Below, piece after piece: positions 56,770 through 64,000 of a stretch of 64,000 bases of DNA. The position numbers were made by a program, and so were the translations under genes. Every line of letters starts with the position of its first letter. Within the stretch, counting starts at the first letter, position 1. Location of the stretch: NCBI RefSeq assembly GCF_025716945.1, contig NZ_JAOVZT010000004.1, forward strand, positions 157,883 to 221,882, in the 5' to 3' direction. The notes under the pieces are model-generated. The model saw only the letters and a list, made by a program, of their open reading frames with translations, was not told the origin of the DNA and searched no databases. Origin of the DNA: Geodermatophilus sp. YIM 151500 (GTDB lineage: Bacteria > Actinomycetota > Actinomycetes > Mycobacteriales > Geodermatophilaceae).

Positions 56770-56797
56770 ACGATAACGAAAAGGGTGCGGGTGGCAA
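56770..56797 (-). promoter_or_regulatory. Candidate sigma-70-type promoter of rpfB
   Basis: On the minus strand, a -35 TTGCCA (56797-56792) and a -10 TATCGT (56775-56770) are separated by 16 bp, with an A/T-rich patch (CTTTTCGTTATCG) that is rare in this genome. Transcription would start near 56764-56760. That would leave a leader of about 160 nt before the GTG at 56604. The leader shows no riboswitch I can recognise. Confidence 0.45.
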
Positions 56798-56999
56798 TGG
56801 TGCGCCCGAAGTGAAGCAGCCGGTCAGGAAAGCGTTGTGTCGGCACGCCGACACGGAGAGTGCACGACGTGCCGGGTGAGGCGCCCGGGACAGGTGGTGC
56901 GGACGGGGATCGGCCGTGAGAAGCCGCACAGCAGCAATCGCGCCGGACCGGGTAGGACGGCCGGGTCCGCGCCCGGAGGGGTCCGGCCCGGCCGGCCGC

Positions 57000-57839
57000 T
57001 CAGCCGGCCAGGGCGCGGGCGTTCGACCGCACCGGCCGCAGCCAGGTGACCAGGAAGCCGGCCACCGCGACGCCGGCAGCCAGCGCGGAGAAGCCGCCGG
57101 CCACGAGGGCGACCGGGGCCAGGTCGAAGCCCTCGGTGACCCGCTCGCCCAGCTCGATGCCCGCGACGAGCAACAGGGTGCCCAGCGGCAGCAGCCCGAG
57201 GACGCTGGCGCCCGCCGTCACCAGGTGCGCCGTCCAGGTGCGCAGCGCCTCGTCGACCGGCACGTCGGCCCCCGTCGCCGGGAGCGGGCGGACGAGGGCG
57301 CGCAGCAGGGCGACCTCGGCCAGCAGCCAGGCTGCCGCCGGGGCGACGACGGCCGCCCAGGCGACCGTGCCCGGCAGCTCCCCGGCCCGGGCCAGCAGGA
57401 CCGCGGTACCGAGCTCGGCGACCAGCACGCCGCGCATCGTCCACAGCAGCCACGCGGAGATCAGCTCGCCCTGCTTCGGTCGGCGCGGCGGATCGGTGAG
57501 CGTCCACCGCGGCCGGGGCCGGGTGGCCTCGGCGAGCAGCACGCCGGCCAGCAGCCCGACCACCAGCGCCGGCAACCAGAGGAAGACCGAGGCCTCGGCG
57601 AACAGGACGACGCTGGCCACGATGCCGGCCACGCCGAGCAGCCAGCCCAGCGCGCGGACCCGCCGTCCGTGCTGCGCCTGCCGGCGCAGCACGACGGTGC
57701 CCTCCGGGGTCGGTTCGGCCAGCTCGACGCCGGTCGCCGCCACCGCCCGGCGGCCCGCGGCGAGCCACCACGCGCGGGCCAGCAGGATGCCCGGCACGAG
57801 CACGGCGATGAAGAGGACGACGGCGATGAGGCGACCCAC
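57000..57839 (-). CDS. Multi-pass membrane protein of unknown function
   Basis: Predicted 279-aa protein with about seven or eight hydrophobic segments (near 3-27, 65-85, 88-105, 130-150, 158-180, 205-230, 240-262). The cytoplasmic-looking loop TRPRPRWTLTDPPRRPKQGE, between the third and fourth segments, is the most polar part. Start is a GTG at 57839. It lies between tatD and rpfB on the same strand, a position without a counterpart I recall from mycobacteria. I do not recognise the family and see no catalytic motif. Confidence 0.7.
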   Translation of the reverse strand: MGRLIAVVLFIAVLVPGILLARAWWLAAGRRAVAATGVELAEPTPEGTVVLRRQAQHGRRVRALGWLLGVAGIVASVVLFAEASVFLWLPALVVGLLAGVLLAEATRPRPRWTLTDPPRRPKQGELISAWLLWTMRGVLVAELGTAVLLARAGELPGTVAWAAVVAPAAAWLLAEVALLRALVRPLPATGADVPVDEALRTWTAHLVTAGASVLGLLPLGTLLLVAGIELGERVTEGFDLAPVALVAGGFSALAAGVAVAGFLVTWLRPVRSNARALAG

Positions 57840-58003
57840 GCCGTCAGTGTCCCCCGTAACGCTGCGCGGTGGGCGGCGCCCGTCACAACACCGTCACGAC
57901 ACCGGATCGGGGTCGACCTCGCTGCCGCGCGGCCCGGGCACCGGGCGGCTCCGACGTGCGGCTGCGGTAGCGGTCCGGTCGACGCGACAGCGGCCGGCGC
58001 CTG

Positions 58004-58891
58004 CTACCAGGTGCCGAAGACCCGCTCCGCCGTCCGGGTGAGGTGGTCGCAGAACTCCGGCAGGTCCGCGCCGGTGAGGTCGGCGAGCGCGCGGACCGTG
58101 AGCGGCACCAACCGGGAGGCGTTGGGCCGGCCGCGGTACGGCGTCGGGGTGAGGAAGGGCGCGTCGGTCTCGACGAGCATCCGGTCGACCGGGGTGACGG
58201 CGGCCGCCTCGCGCAGGCCGCCGGCGTTGGCGAAGGTGACCGTGCCCGCGAACGACAGCACGAAGCCGCGCTCGACGCAGGCCCGGGCGAAGGCGGCGTC
58301 GCCGGAGAAGCAGTGCATGACCACGTGCTCGGGCGCGCCCTCGTCGTCCAGCACCCGCAGCACCTCGTCGTGCGCGTCGCGGTCGTGGACGACCAGGGCC
58401 TTGCCGTGGCGCTTCGCGATGCGGACGTGCGCCCGGAACGACGCCTCCTGGGCGGCCCAGCCGTCCGGCCCGGTGCGGTAGCGGTCCAGGCCGGTCTCCC
58501 CCACCGCGCGCACCCGGGGCCGGGCCGCCAGCCGGTCGATCTCGGCCAGCGCCCCGTCGTCCGCGGCGCCGGCGCCGGCCTCGTTGGGGTGGAGGGCGAC
58601 CGCGGCCAGCACCGCCGGGTGCCGGGCCGCCAGCGCCGCCGACCACCGCGACGACGGGACGTCGACGCCGACCTGCACCAGCCGCGGGACGCCGACCGCC
58701 GCGGCGGCCGCGATCTCGGCGTCCACCGCGTCGTCGTCCGGCCGGCCCTCGTCGCCCGCGCCGTGGGCCGGCCGCTCCCCCACCACGATGTCGAGGTGGG
58801 TGTGGCTGTCCAGCGCCGGGGCCGGCAACGGCTCCGGGGACGGCGGGAGGTCACCCCGGCGGTTCGCCCGGGCCGACGCCGACCGGCTCAC
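58004..58891 (-). CDS. tatD: TatD family metal-dependent hydrolase/DNase
   Basis: Predicted 295-aa TIM-barrel metallohydrolase. Metal ligands are visible in DSHTHLD (near residue 28), AVGETGLDRY (Glu), VVHDRDAHDE, MHCFSGD and VETDAPFLTP. TatD proteins are 3'-5' exonucleases and/or D-aminoacyl-related hydrolases. The fold is complete and of usual length. GTG start at 58891, 37 bp downstream of metG, the conserved metG-tatD-rpfB order of actinobacteria. Confidence 0.93.
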   Translation of the reverse strand: MSRSASARANRRGDLPPSPEPLPAPALDSHTHLDIVVGERPAHGAGDEGRPDDDAVDAEIAAAAAVGVPRLVQVGVDVPSSRWSAALAARHPAVLAAVALHPNEAGAGAADDGALAEIDRLAARPRVRAVGETGLDRYRTGPDGWAAQEASFRAHVRIAKRHGKALVVHDRDAHDEVLRVLDDEGAPEHVVMHCFSGDAAFARACVERGFVLSFAGTVTFANAGGLREAAAVTPVDRMLVETDAPFLTPTPYRGRPNASRLVPLTVRALADLTGADLPEFCDHLTRTAERVFGTW

Positions 58892-58928
58892 GCCGTCCCC
58901 AGCCCGTCGGTCAGGGCCACGACCGCCG

Positions 58929-60731
58929 TCATGCGGACGTCCCGTGGTCCTCGAGGCGGGACAACTCCTCCTCCACCACCGCCTCGTCGAGCTTGCGGAA
59001 CACCGGCGTGGGCGGGGACAGCGGCGCGCCGGGCGGCAGCGGTCGCGAGGCCCACACGGCCTGCCCGGCGCCGTAGTCGCCCGTGATGACCGGGTAGGGC
59101 GAGCCGTCGTCGAGGTCGGTGACCTCCTCGATGCGCGGCGCGGGGGACCACACCCCGGTGCCGCCGAGCAGCTCGTGCACCTTCTGCGCCGAGTGCGGCA
59201 GGAACGGGGTCAGCAGCGCGTTGCAGTCGCTGACCGCCTGCAGCGCCGTGTGCAGCACCGTGTCGCGGCGGGCGAGGTCCTCCTTGAGCTTCCAGGGCGC
59301 CTGGTCGGAGAGGTACTTGTTCGCCTCGCCGACGACCCGCATCGCCTCGCCCGCGGCGGCCTTCTGCCGGTTGCGGGCCAGCAGGTCGCCGACGGTGGCG
59401 AAGGCACCGGACGTCGCGGCCAGCAGCGCCCGGTCGTCGTCGGTGAGCTCCCCCGGCGTCGGGACGGCGCCGACGTTCTTGGCCGCCATCGAGACCGACC
59501 GGTTGACCAGGTTGCCCCACCCGGCGACCAGCTCGTCGTTGTTGCGGCGGCGGAACTCCGCCCAGGTGAAGTCGGTGTCCTGGGTCTCCGGCCCGGCGAC
59601 GGCGATGAAGTAGCGCAGCGCGTCGGCGTCGTAGCGGGCCAGGAAGTCGCGGACGTAGATGACCACCTGCCGCGACGACGAGAACTTGCGCCCCTCCATG
59701 GTGAGGAACTCCGACGAGACCACCTCGGTGGGCAGGTTGAGCCGGCCGAGGTCGCCGGGGGTGCCGCCCTTGTCGCCGGCGCCGTTGTAGCCGAGCAGCT
59801 GGGCGGGCCAGATCTCGGAGTGGAAGACGATGTTGTCCTTGCCCATGAAGTAGTAGGCGTCGGCGTCCGGCGACTGCCACCACTGCCGCCACGCGTCGGG
59901 GTCGCCCGTGCGGCGGGCCCACTCGATGGACGCCGACAGGTAGCCGACCACCGCGTCGAACCAGACGTAGATGCGCTTGTCGGGGCGGTCGCGCCAGCCG
60001 TCGAGCGGCACCGGCACGCCCCAGTCGATGTCGCGGGTGTAGCTGCGCGGCTTCAGGTCGTCGAGCAGGTTGACGCTGAAGTTGAGCACGTTCGGCCGCC
60101 AGCTCTTGCGCGACGCGAGCCAGTCGCCGAGCGCCCGGGTGAAGGCGGGCAGGTCGAGGAAGTAGTGCTCGCTCTCGACGAACTTCGGGGTCTCGCCGTT
60201 GATCCGGCTGACCGGGTCGATCAGGTCGGTCGGGTCCAGCTGGTTGCCGCAGTTGTCGCACTGGTCGCCGCGGGCCCCGTCGTAGCCGCAGATCGGGCAG
60301 GTGCCCTCGATGTAGCGGTCGGGCAAGGTACGGCCGGTCGACGGGCTGATCGCGCCGAGCGTGGTCTGCGGGAAGACGTAGCCGTTCTTCAGCAGGCCCA
60401 GGAAGATCTCCTGCGCGATGCGGTGGTGGTTGACCGTCGAGGTCCGAGTGAACAGGTCGTAGCTCAGCCCGAGCGCGGCCAGGTCGCCGACGATGATCCG
60501 GTTGTTGCGGTCGGCGATCTCCCGCGGGGTCACGGCCTCGGCGTCGGCGGCCACGGTGATCGGCGTCCCGTGCTCGTCGGTGCCGCTGACCATGAGCACG
60601 CGGTTGCCCGCCATCCGCTGGTAGCGGCTGAAGACGTCGGAGGGGACGCCGAAGCCGGAGACGTGGCCGATGTGCCGGGGACCGTTGGCGTAGGGCCAGG
60701 CCACGGCGGTCAGGATGTGCCGATCGCTCAC
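58929..60731 (-). CDS. metG: Methionyl-tRNA synthetase
   Basis: Predicted 600-aa class Ia synthetase that charges tRNA-Met. The HIGH motif is HIGH at residues 20-23 ([13 protein letters not shown]). A zinc knuckle carries [18 protein letters not shown]. The KMSKS-like loop is GRKFSSSRQ at about residue 340. The anticodon-binding helical domain follows. It is of the short, monomeric-looking form without a C-terminal tRNA-binding domain. ATG at 60731. First gene of the conserved metG-tatD-rpfB-rsmA-ispE run. Confidence 0.96.
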   Translation of the reverse strand: MSDRHILTAVAWPYANGPRHIGHVSGFGVPSDVFSRYQRMAGNRVLMVSGTDEHGTPITVAADAEAVTPREIADRNNRIIVGDLAALGLSYDLFTRTSTVNHHRIAQEIFLGLLKNGYVFPQTTLGAISPSTGRTLPDRYIEGTCPICGYDGARGDQCDNCGNQLDPTDLIDPVSRINGETPKFVESEHYFLDLPAFTRALGDWLASRKSWRPNVLNFSVNLLDDLKPRSYTRDIDWGVPVPLDGWRDRPDKRIYVWFDAVVGYLSASIEWARRTGDPDAWRQWWQSPDADAYYFMGKDNIVFHSEIWPAQLLGYNGAGDKGGTPGDLGRLNLPTEVVSSEFLTMEGRKFSSSRQVVIYVRDFLARYDADALRYFIAVAGPETQDTDFTWAEFRRRNNDELVAGWGNLVNRSVSMAAKNVGAVPTPGELTDDDRALLAATSGAFATVGDLLARNRQKAAAGEAMRVVGEANKYLSDQAPWKLKEDLARRDTVLHTALQAVSDCNALLTPFLPHSAQKVHELLGGTGVWSPAPRIEEVTDLDDGSPYPVITGDYGAGQAVWASRPLPPGAPLSPPTPVFRKLDEAVVEEELSRLEDHGTSA

Positions 60732-60747
60732 GGCACGAGACTAGTGA

Positions 60748-60763
60748 GAGCCCGGCGGGGCTC
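60748..60763 (-). terminator. Short hairpin upstream of metG
   Basis: GAGCCC-GGCG-GGGCTC, a 6-bp perfect stem with a 4-nt loop, lies 12 bp past the stop of the upstream membrane-protein gene and 17 bp before metG. It may be a weak terminator or attenuator. Confidence 0.4.
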
Positions 60764-60775
60764 CCGCCCGGCCGC

Positions 60776-61432
60776 TCAGCGGTCGACGGCGACGCTGGTC
60801 ATCGCGGTGCCCGCCCCGCCGGGCTGGCCCGGCGGCGGGCCGGCCACGGCGACGGCGCCCAGGCCCAGCCCGATGGCGGCCACGGTCAGCGTGCACACCA
60901 GGCGGTGCCGGGCCACCGGGTCCGGGCGACGCTCGCGGGGCCGCGGGCCGGCGGCCACCCAGGCCCGCGCCGAGGCGCTGCCGGCGAGCAGCAGCTTGGC
61001 CACCGGGACGGCGACCAGCAGCAGCGCGACCGGCGACAGCTGCTCGGGCAGCTCGAGGGGCAGCGGGCGGACGACGGCGGCGAGCCCGACAGCGGCGAGC
61101 TCGATCCAGGCCAGCGCGACCAGCAGCCGGCGGCCGGTTCCGTCTACCAGCGCGGCGCCGGTGCCCGCGGCGAGCACCACCCAGCCGGCGAGGACGACGA
61201 GACCGGCGGTCACAGCCGCACCGGACGGGCGGTCCGGAGACGCCATGACGCCGTCCAGCACGGTCAGCGCGGCGCCGAGGAGGGCGACGGACTCGAGGAC
61301 GCCGATGACGCAGGCGGCCAGGACGGTCAGCGGCAGCCGGGACCGGGAGGACGTCCGGACGGCGACCCACGACGGGATGCGCACGCGCGGCAGCGCGAAG
61401 GTGTCGCGGACGTCGAGGACGCTGGTGGCCAC
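60776..61432 (-). CDS. Hypothetical membrane protein
   Basis: Predicted 218-aa protein. An N-terminal polar segment of about 33 residues is followed by five hydrophobic segments (about 34-58, 73-95, 101-120, 132-150, 180-198), with an Arg-rich loop (GPRPRERRPDPVARHRL) before the last. It ends in a Gly/Pro-rich tail. ATG at 61432 with TGGTGGCC context and no strong ribosome site. It is upstream of metG on the same strand and divergent from corA. Codon bias supports a real gene. I do not recognise the family. Confidence 0.65.
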   Translation of the reverse strand: MATSVLDVRDTFALPRVRIPSWVAVRTSSRSRLPLTVLAACVIGVLESVALLGAALTVLDGVMASPDRPSGAAVTAGLVVLAGWVVLAAGTGAALVDGTGRRLLVALAWIELAAVGLAAVVRPLPLELPEQLSPVALLLVAVPVAKLLLAGSASARAWVAAGPRPRERRPDPVARHRLVCTLTVAAIGLGLGAVAVAGPPPGQPGGAGTAMTSVAVDR

Positions 61433-61666
61433 GGAGCACTCCTGGACCGGGGACGGGTGTCACCGATCCGTCGGCGCCCCCGCGGCGGGCCTGGAGAGCC
61501 GCGCGCCGGCCTCTCACCCGCCGGGGGTGGGTCGGCGCGTCGCGTCGCGGTGCCGACCGCCCCGGTGGCGATGGTGATCCGGTACGTAGCGTGGGACGGC
61601 GCCGGACCTCCGCACGCCTACGCTGCTCCTGCTCCGAGACCCGGAACCGTCGCCGGAGGTGCACGC

Positions 61667-62788
61667 ATGACCAGCAGGGACACGCCCCTCTCGCCGCCGC
61701 TGCACGCGTCGCCGTCCGGCCGCGGCGGAGAGCCGCCGGACCCGCGACCGGGACCGGCCGGACGCCAGCGGCGCGCCCCGACGCGGCGCCCGTCGGCCGA
61801 CCCGGTGGTCGACTGCGCCGTCTACGTCGACGGGCGCCGGCAGGCCCCGGTGGCCCCGGAGGACGCCCTCCGGGTCGCCGTCGAGCGGGGCGGCTTCGTC
61901 TGGCTCGGCCTGTTCGCCCCGACGGAGACCGAACTCGGGACCATCGCCGACCGCTACGGCCTGCACCCGCTGGCCGTGGAGGACGCCGTCTACGCCCACC
62001 AGCGGCCCAAGCTCGAGCAGTACGACGACGCGCTGTTCATGGTGCTCAAGACGGCGACCTACGTGGAGCACGAGCGGCTGACGGCCACCAGCGAGGTCGT
62101 CGACACCGGCGAGGTGATGGTCTTCCTCGGTGCGCACTACGTGATCACCGTGCGGCACGGGGAGCACAGCGGCCTCGCCGACCTGCGGCACCGGCTGGAG
62201 AGCCAGCGCGAGCTGCTCCGCCTCGGACCGTCGGCGGTGCTCTACGCGGTGGCCGACCTCGTGGTGGACGCCTTCGTCGACGTCGCCATGGCGGTGGACG
62301 AGGACGTCGACGAGCTGGAGGCGTCCGTCTTCAGCCCGGAGCGCACCGACGACATCGGCCGGCTGTACCAGCTCAAGCGGGAGCTGATGTCGCTGCGGCG
62401 GGCGGTCTCGCCGCTCGAGGTCCCCCTCCAGCGGCTGGCCGAGCGCGATGTCGAGGTGGTGCCGGCCACGATGCGCTCGTACTTCCGCGACGTGCAGGAC
62501 CACGCGATCCGGGTGCGGGACCAGGTCGGGGCGCTCGACGAGCTGCTCTCCTCGATCCTCCAGGCGTCGCTGGCGCGGGCGACGGTGGCCGACAACGAGG
62601 ACATGCGCAGGATCAGCGCGTGGGCCGGCATCGTCGCCGTGCCGACCGCGATCGCCGGCATCTACGGCATGAACTTCGTGCACATGCCCGAGCTGGGCTG
62701 GCGGTTCGGCTACCCGCTGGTGCTGCTCGTGATCGTGGGCTCCTGCCTGCTGCTGTACCGCGGCTTCAAGCGCAACGGCTGGCTCTGA
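61667..62788 (+). CDS. corA: CorA family magnesium/cobalt transporter
   Basis: Predicted 373-aa pentameric Mg2+ channel. A disordered proline-rich N-terminus (about 1-45) precedes the cytoplasmic alpha/beta domain (WLGLFAPTETELGTIADRYG, HPLAVEDAVYAHQRPKLEQY), the long stalk helix, and two C-terminal transmembrane helices. The signature GMN is in IAGIYGMNFVHMPEL, just after TM1. A basic tail (YRGFKRNGWL) ends it. The ATG at 61667 has GGAGG 7 bp upstream. It diverges from the hypothetical membrane-protein gene. Confidence 0.94.
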   Translation: MTSRDTPLSPPLHASPSGRGGEPPDPRPGPAGRQRRAPTRRPSADPVVDCAVYVDGRRQAPVAPEDALRVAVERGGFVWLGLFAPTETELGTIADRYGLHPLAVEDAVYAHQRPKLEQYDDALFMVLKTATYVEHERLTATSEVVDTGEVMVFLGAHYVITVRHGEHSGLADLRHRLESQRELLRLGPSAVLYAVADLVVDAFVDVAMAVDEDVDELEASVFSPERTDDIGRLYQLKRELMSLRRAVSPLEVPLQRLAERDVEVVPATMRSYFRDVQDHAIRVRDQVGALDELLSSILQASLARATVADNEDMRRISAWAGIVAVPTAIAGIYGMNFVHMPELGWRFGYPLVLLVIVGSCLLLYRGFKRNGWL

Positions 62789-62794
62789 CACCAG

Positions 62795-62812
62795 GGCATA
62801 GGAAGCTATGCC
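62795..62812. repeat. Hairpin repeat, copy 1
   Basis: GGCATAG-GAAG-CTATGCC is a perfect 7-bp stem with a 4-nt loop, directly after the corA stop. It matches the copies at 63935-63952 and 63976-63993 except for one base in the right arm. A degenerate inverted copy lies 26 bp further on. Confidence 0.75.
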
Positions 62813-62837
62813 TGCAGTTCCGGGCCCCTCGCGGGGC

Positions 62838-62854
62838 GCAAAGCTTCCAACGCC
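62838..62854. repeat. Hairpin repeat, degenerate inverted copy
   Basis: GCAAAGCTTCCAACGCC resembles the reverse complement of the repeat (GGCAAAGCTTCCTATGCC), with a missing G and two changed bases. It is separated from copy 1 by a small GCCCC-TCGC-GGGGC stem. Confidence 0.5.
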
Positions 62855-62894
62855 GCTGGCTGACCGGGGCGCTCAGGCTCAACGGCGCCCCAGC

Positions 62895-62920
62895 CTGTGG
62901 ACAGCCCTCGCCGTCCACAG
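62895..62920. promoter_or_regulatory. Inverted repeat upstream of the DUF559 gene, DnaA-box-like
   Basis: CTGTGGAC-N10-GTCCACAG has perfect 8-bp arms. Each arm contains GTCCACA, close to the actinobacterial DnaA box TTGTCCACA, in opposite orientations. It lies about 50 bp before the DUF559 start. It may be an operator for that gene or a coincidental DnaA-like pair. Confidence 0.4.
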
Positions 62921-62970
62921 ATTCGCGCCAGCACTGCCGCCGGCCTGCCGCGCGGCCGCACGGTGCTCCC

Positions 62971-63891
62971 ATGGACTGGCGTGCGGTCATCGGGGAGATC
63001 CTCCAGGAGGGCGGCGGCCTCGCCACGCGCCAGCAACTGCTCGCCCGCATCCCCAAGGCTGTGCTCGACCGGCACACCCGTCGAAATCTCGTGCGCGTCC
63101 TCCCGCACGTCTACCGGTGGCGCGACACGGCCGTCGACGAGCCGACGTTCCTGCGTGCCGCGCTGCTGCACGTAGGCCCGCGCTCGGCGCTGAGCCATAC
63201 GACCGCTCTCTGCATGTGGGGCCTCTGGCGGCTGGAGCGTCCGGTGCACCTCGTCGTCGACCAGGCGGTCCGCCGAGCCGGCTCGCCCGACGTCGTCGTC
63301 CACCGCCGCCTCGACTTCACGCCCGAGGCACCGCAGAGCCTCGAGCGGCGCGGCCTCCCGGTCACCGATCTGCCGCGCACGCTGATCGACTCCTGGCCCC
63401 TGCTCCCGGCGGACGAGCGACGGCCACTGCTGCTCGAGACGGCGCGACGGGGCCTCGTCATCGCCCCGCGGCTGCGCTCCGCACTCGACGAGCGCTCCAA
63501 CATCGCCGGGCACCGGCTTCTCGCGCAGGCCATCGACCTGATCGAGGACGGGTGCCAGAGCGAGCTCGAGGCGGTCGGCATCCTCGATGTGTTCCGCCAT
63601 CCGTCACTGCCCCGTGGCGTCGGCCAACACCGCGTCATCGCCGGCGGCGTCGTCTTCCGGCTGGACCGAGCCTGGCCGGAGGTGAAGCTCGCCGTCGAAC
63701 TGGACGGCGCTCGGCACCACACGAGCCCGGAGGACCGTCGACGAGACCTCGCGCGCGATGCCGCGCTAGCAGCGGCCGGCTGGGTGGTCCTCCGCTTCAC
63801 GTACGCGGATGTGCGCCGCGACCCGGCCAAGGTCCGGGCACGCGTCCTTGCCGTGTACCGCACGCGCAAGGCACAGCTGGTCGCCGTCTGA
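62971..63891 (+). CDS. AbiEi-like antitoxin domain plus DUF559 (Vsr-like) predicted endonuclease
   Basis: Predicted 306-aa protein. The N-terminal part (about 1-90) looks like the winged-helix AbiEi_4-type domain (GGLATRQQLLARIPKAVLDR). The middle (SALSHTTALCMWGLW, VHRRLDFTP, GLPVTDLPRTLIDSWPLLP) is standard for this architecture. The C-terminal DUF559 nuclease-like domain has FRLDRAWPEVKLAVELDGAR, followed by RDLARDAALAAAGWVVLRFT; Asp, Glu and Asp/His positions fit a PD-(D/E)XK/Vsr active site. ATG at 62971. Such genes are common in many copies in actinobacteria, with no known role. It is flanked by short hairpin repeats on both sides. Confidence 0.8.
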   Translation: MDWRAVIGEILQEGGGLATRQQLLARIPKAVLDRHTRRNLVRVLPHVYRWRDTAVDEPTFLRAALLHVGPRSALSHTTALCMWGLWRLERPVHLVVDQAVRRAGSPDVVVHRRLDFTPEAPQSLERRGLPVTDLPRTLIDSWPLLPADERRPLLLETARRGLVIAPRLRSALDERSNIAGHRLLAQAIDLIEDGCQSELEAVGILDVFRHPSLPRGVGQHRVIAGGVVFRLDRAWPEVKLAVELDGARHHTSPEDRRRDLARDAALAAAGWVVLRFTYADVRRDPAKVRARVLAVYRTRKAQLVAV

Positions 63892-63934
63892 TCGGGAATG
63901 CGGCGATCAGCGATAGCCGAGACACGCGATAGGG

Positions 63935-63952
63935 GGCATAGGAGGCTTTGCC
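63935..63952. repeat. Hairpin repeat, copy 2
   Basis: GGCATAG-GAGG-CTTTGCC, the same element with one mismatch in the stem, 44 bp past the DUF559 stop. It is in direct orientation with copy 3, 41 bp away. Confidence 0.7.
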
Positions 63953-63975
63953 GGCGTCCGGAACCCGAATCGCGC

Positions 63976-63993
63976 GGCATAGGAAGCTTTGCC
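63976..63993. repeat. Hairpin repeat, copy 3
   Basis: GGCATAG-GAAG-CTTTGCC, one mismatch from copy 1. It lies at the right edge of the window, so the array could continue. The pair spacing (41 bp) resembles the 43-bp spacing of the left pair. Confidence 0.7.
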
Positions 63994-64000
63994 AGCGCCC

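Overview
This window is chromosomal DNA from a high-GC actinobacterium. The mycothiol S-conjugate amidase gene (mca), an Rpf-type resuscitation factor, frequent GTG starts, many ATGA/GTGA stop-start overlaps and very high third-position GC all point to the mycothiol-producing Actinomycetia. The overall flavour resembles Geodermatophilaceae and relatives, but that placement is an inference and no 16S gene is present. I see no prophage, transposase, CRISPR array or large foreign island.

Left part (1-9.3 kb): a sugar-phosphate isomerase/epimerase-like gene, a PsiE-like membrane protein and a glycerol block. The block is glpF-glpK-glpD on the plus strand, facing a second glycerol kinase with an IclR-type regulator on the minus strand. 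A perfect palindrome upstream of glpF is the likely operator. A secreted AMIN-like protein follows.

Middle-left (9.3-30.7 kb): mca with a small membrane partner, divergent greA and an RNHCP zinc protein; a DrrAB-type ABC exporter; threonine ammonia-lyase; a MoxR-type AAA ATPase paired with a VWA protein; a GNAT; DUF2252; an SGNH hydrolase and a thiolase; a Bax inhibitor-1 family protein; and a regulator cluster (a large LuxR-family AAA regulator, a GNAT, an HD-GYP-like/LuxR fusion, an alpha/beta hydrolase). An unusual tRNA gene with a UAA anticodon and a short variable loop lies at 30.7 kb.

Right part (30.9-61.4 kb): type II NADH dehydrogenase, family-5 uracil-DNA glycosylase, then a long minus-strand housekeeping block. 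Read in its transcription direction, the block runs metG, tatD, rpfB, rsmA, ispE, (TetR and desaturase on the other strand), tRNA-Gln, glmU, prs, rplY, pth, a polyprenyl glycosylphosphotransferase, mfd, a SurA-like lipoprotein, mazG, a mechanosensitive channel, eno, ftsB/divIC, DUF501, ppx. From memory this order closely matches the metS-to-Rv1026 region of Mycobacterium tuberculosis, with the desaturase and glycosyl-1-phosphate transferase as additions. The block ties together translation (metG, rsmA, rplY, pth), cell-wall precursor supply (glmU), resuscitation and cell-wall remodelling (rpfB), isoprenoid and PRPP synthesis (ispE, prs), transcription-coupled repair (mfd) and division (ftsB).

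Right edge (61.7-64 kb): a CorA magnesium transporter and an AbiEi-like/DUF559 predicted nuclease gene flanked by short hairpin repeats.

Points of most interest: the class-I-shaped UAA tRNA; a 29-bp double palindrome in front of the desaturase beside a TetR gene; two essential translation genes (pth, rsmA) with no ATG/GTG/TTG start available upstream of conserved N-terminal sequence; a 113-bp intergenic tandem repeat between prs and rplY; hairpin repeats around the DUF559 gene; and an apparently frameshifted gene at 38.7-39.05 kb.
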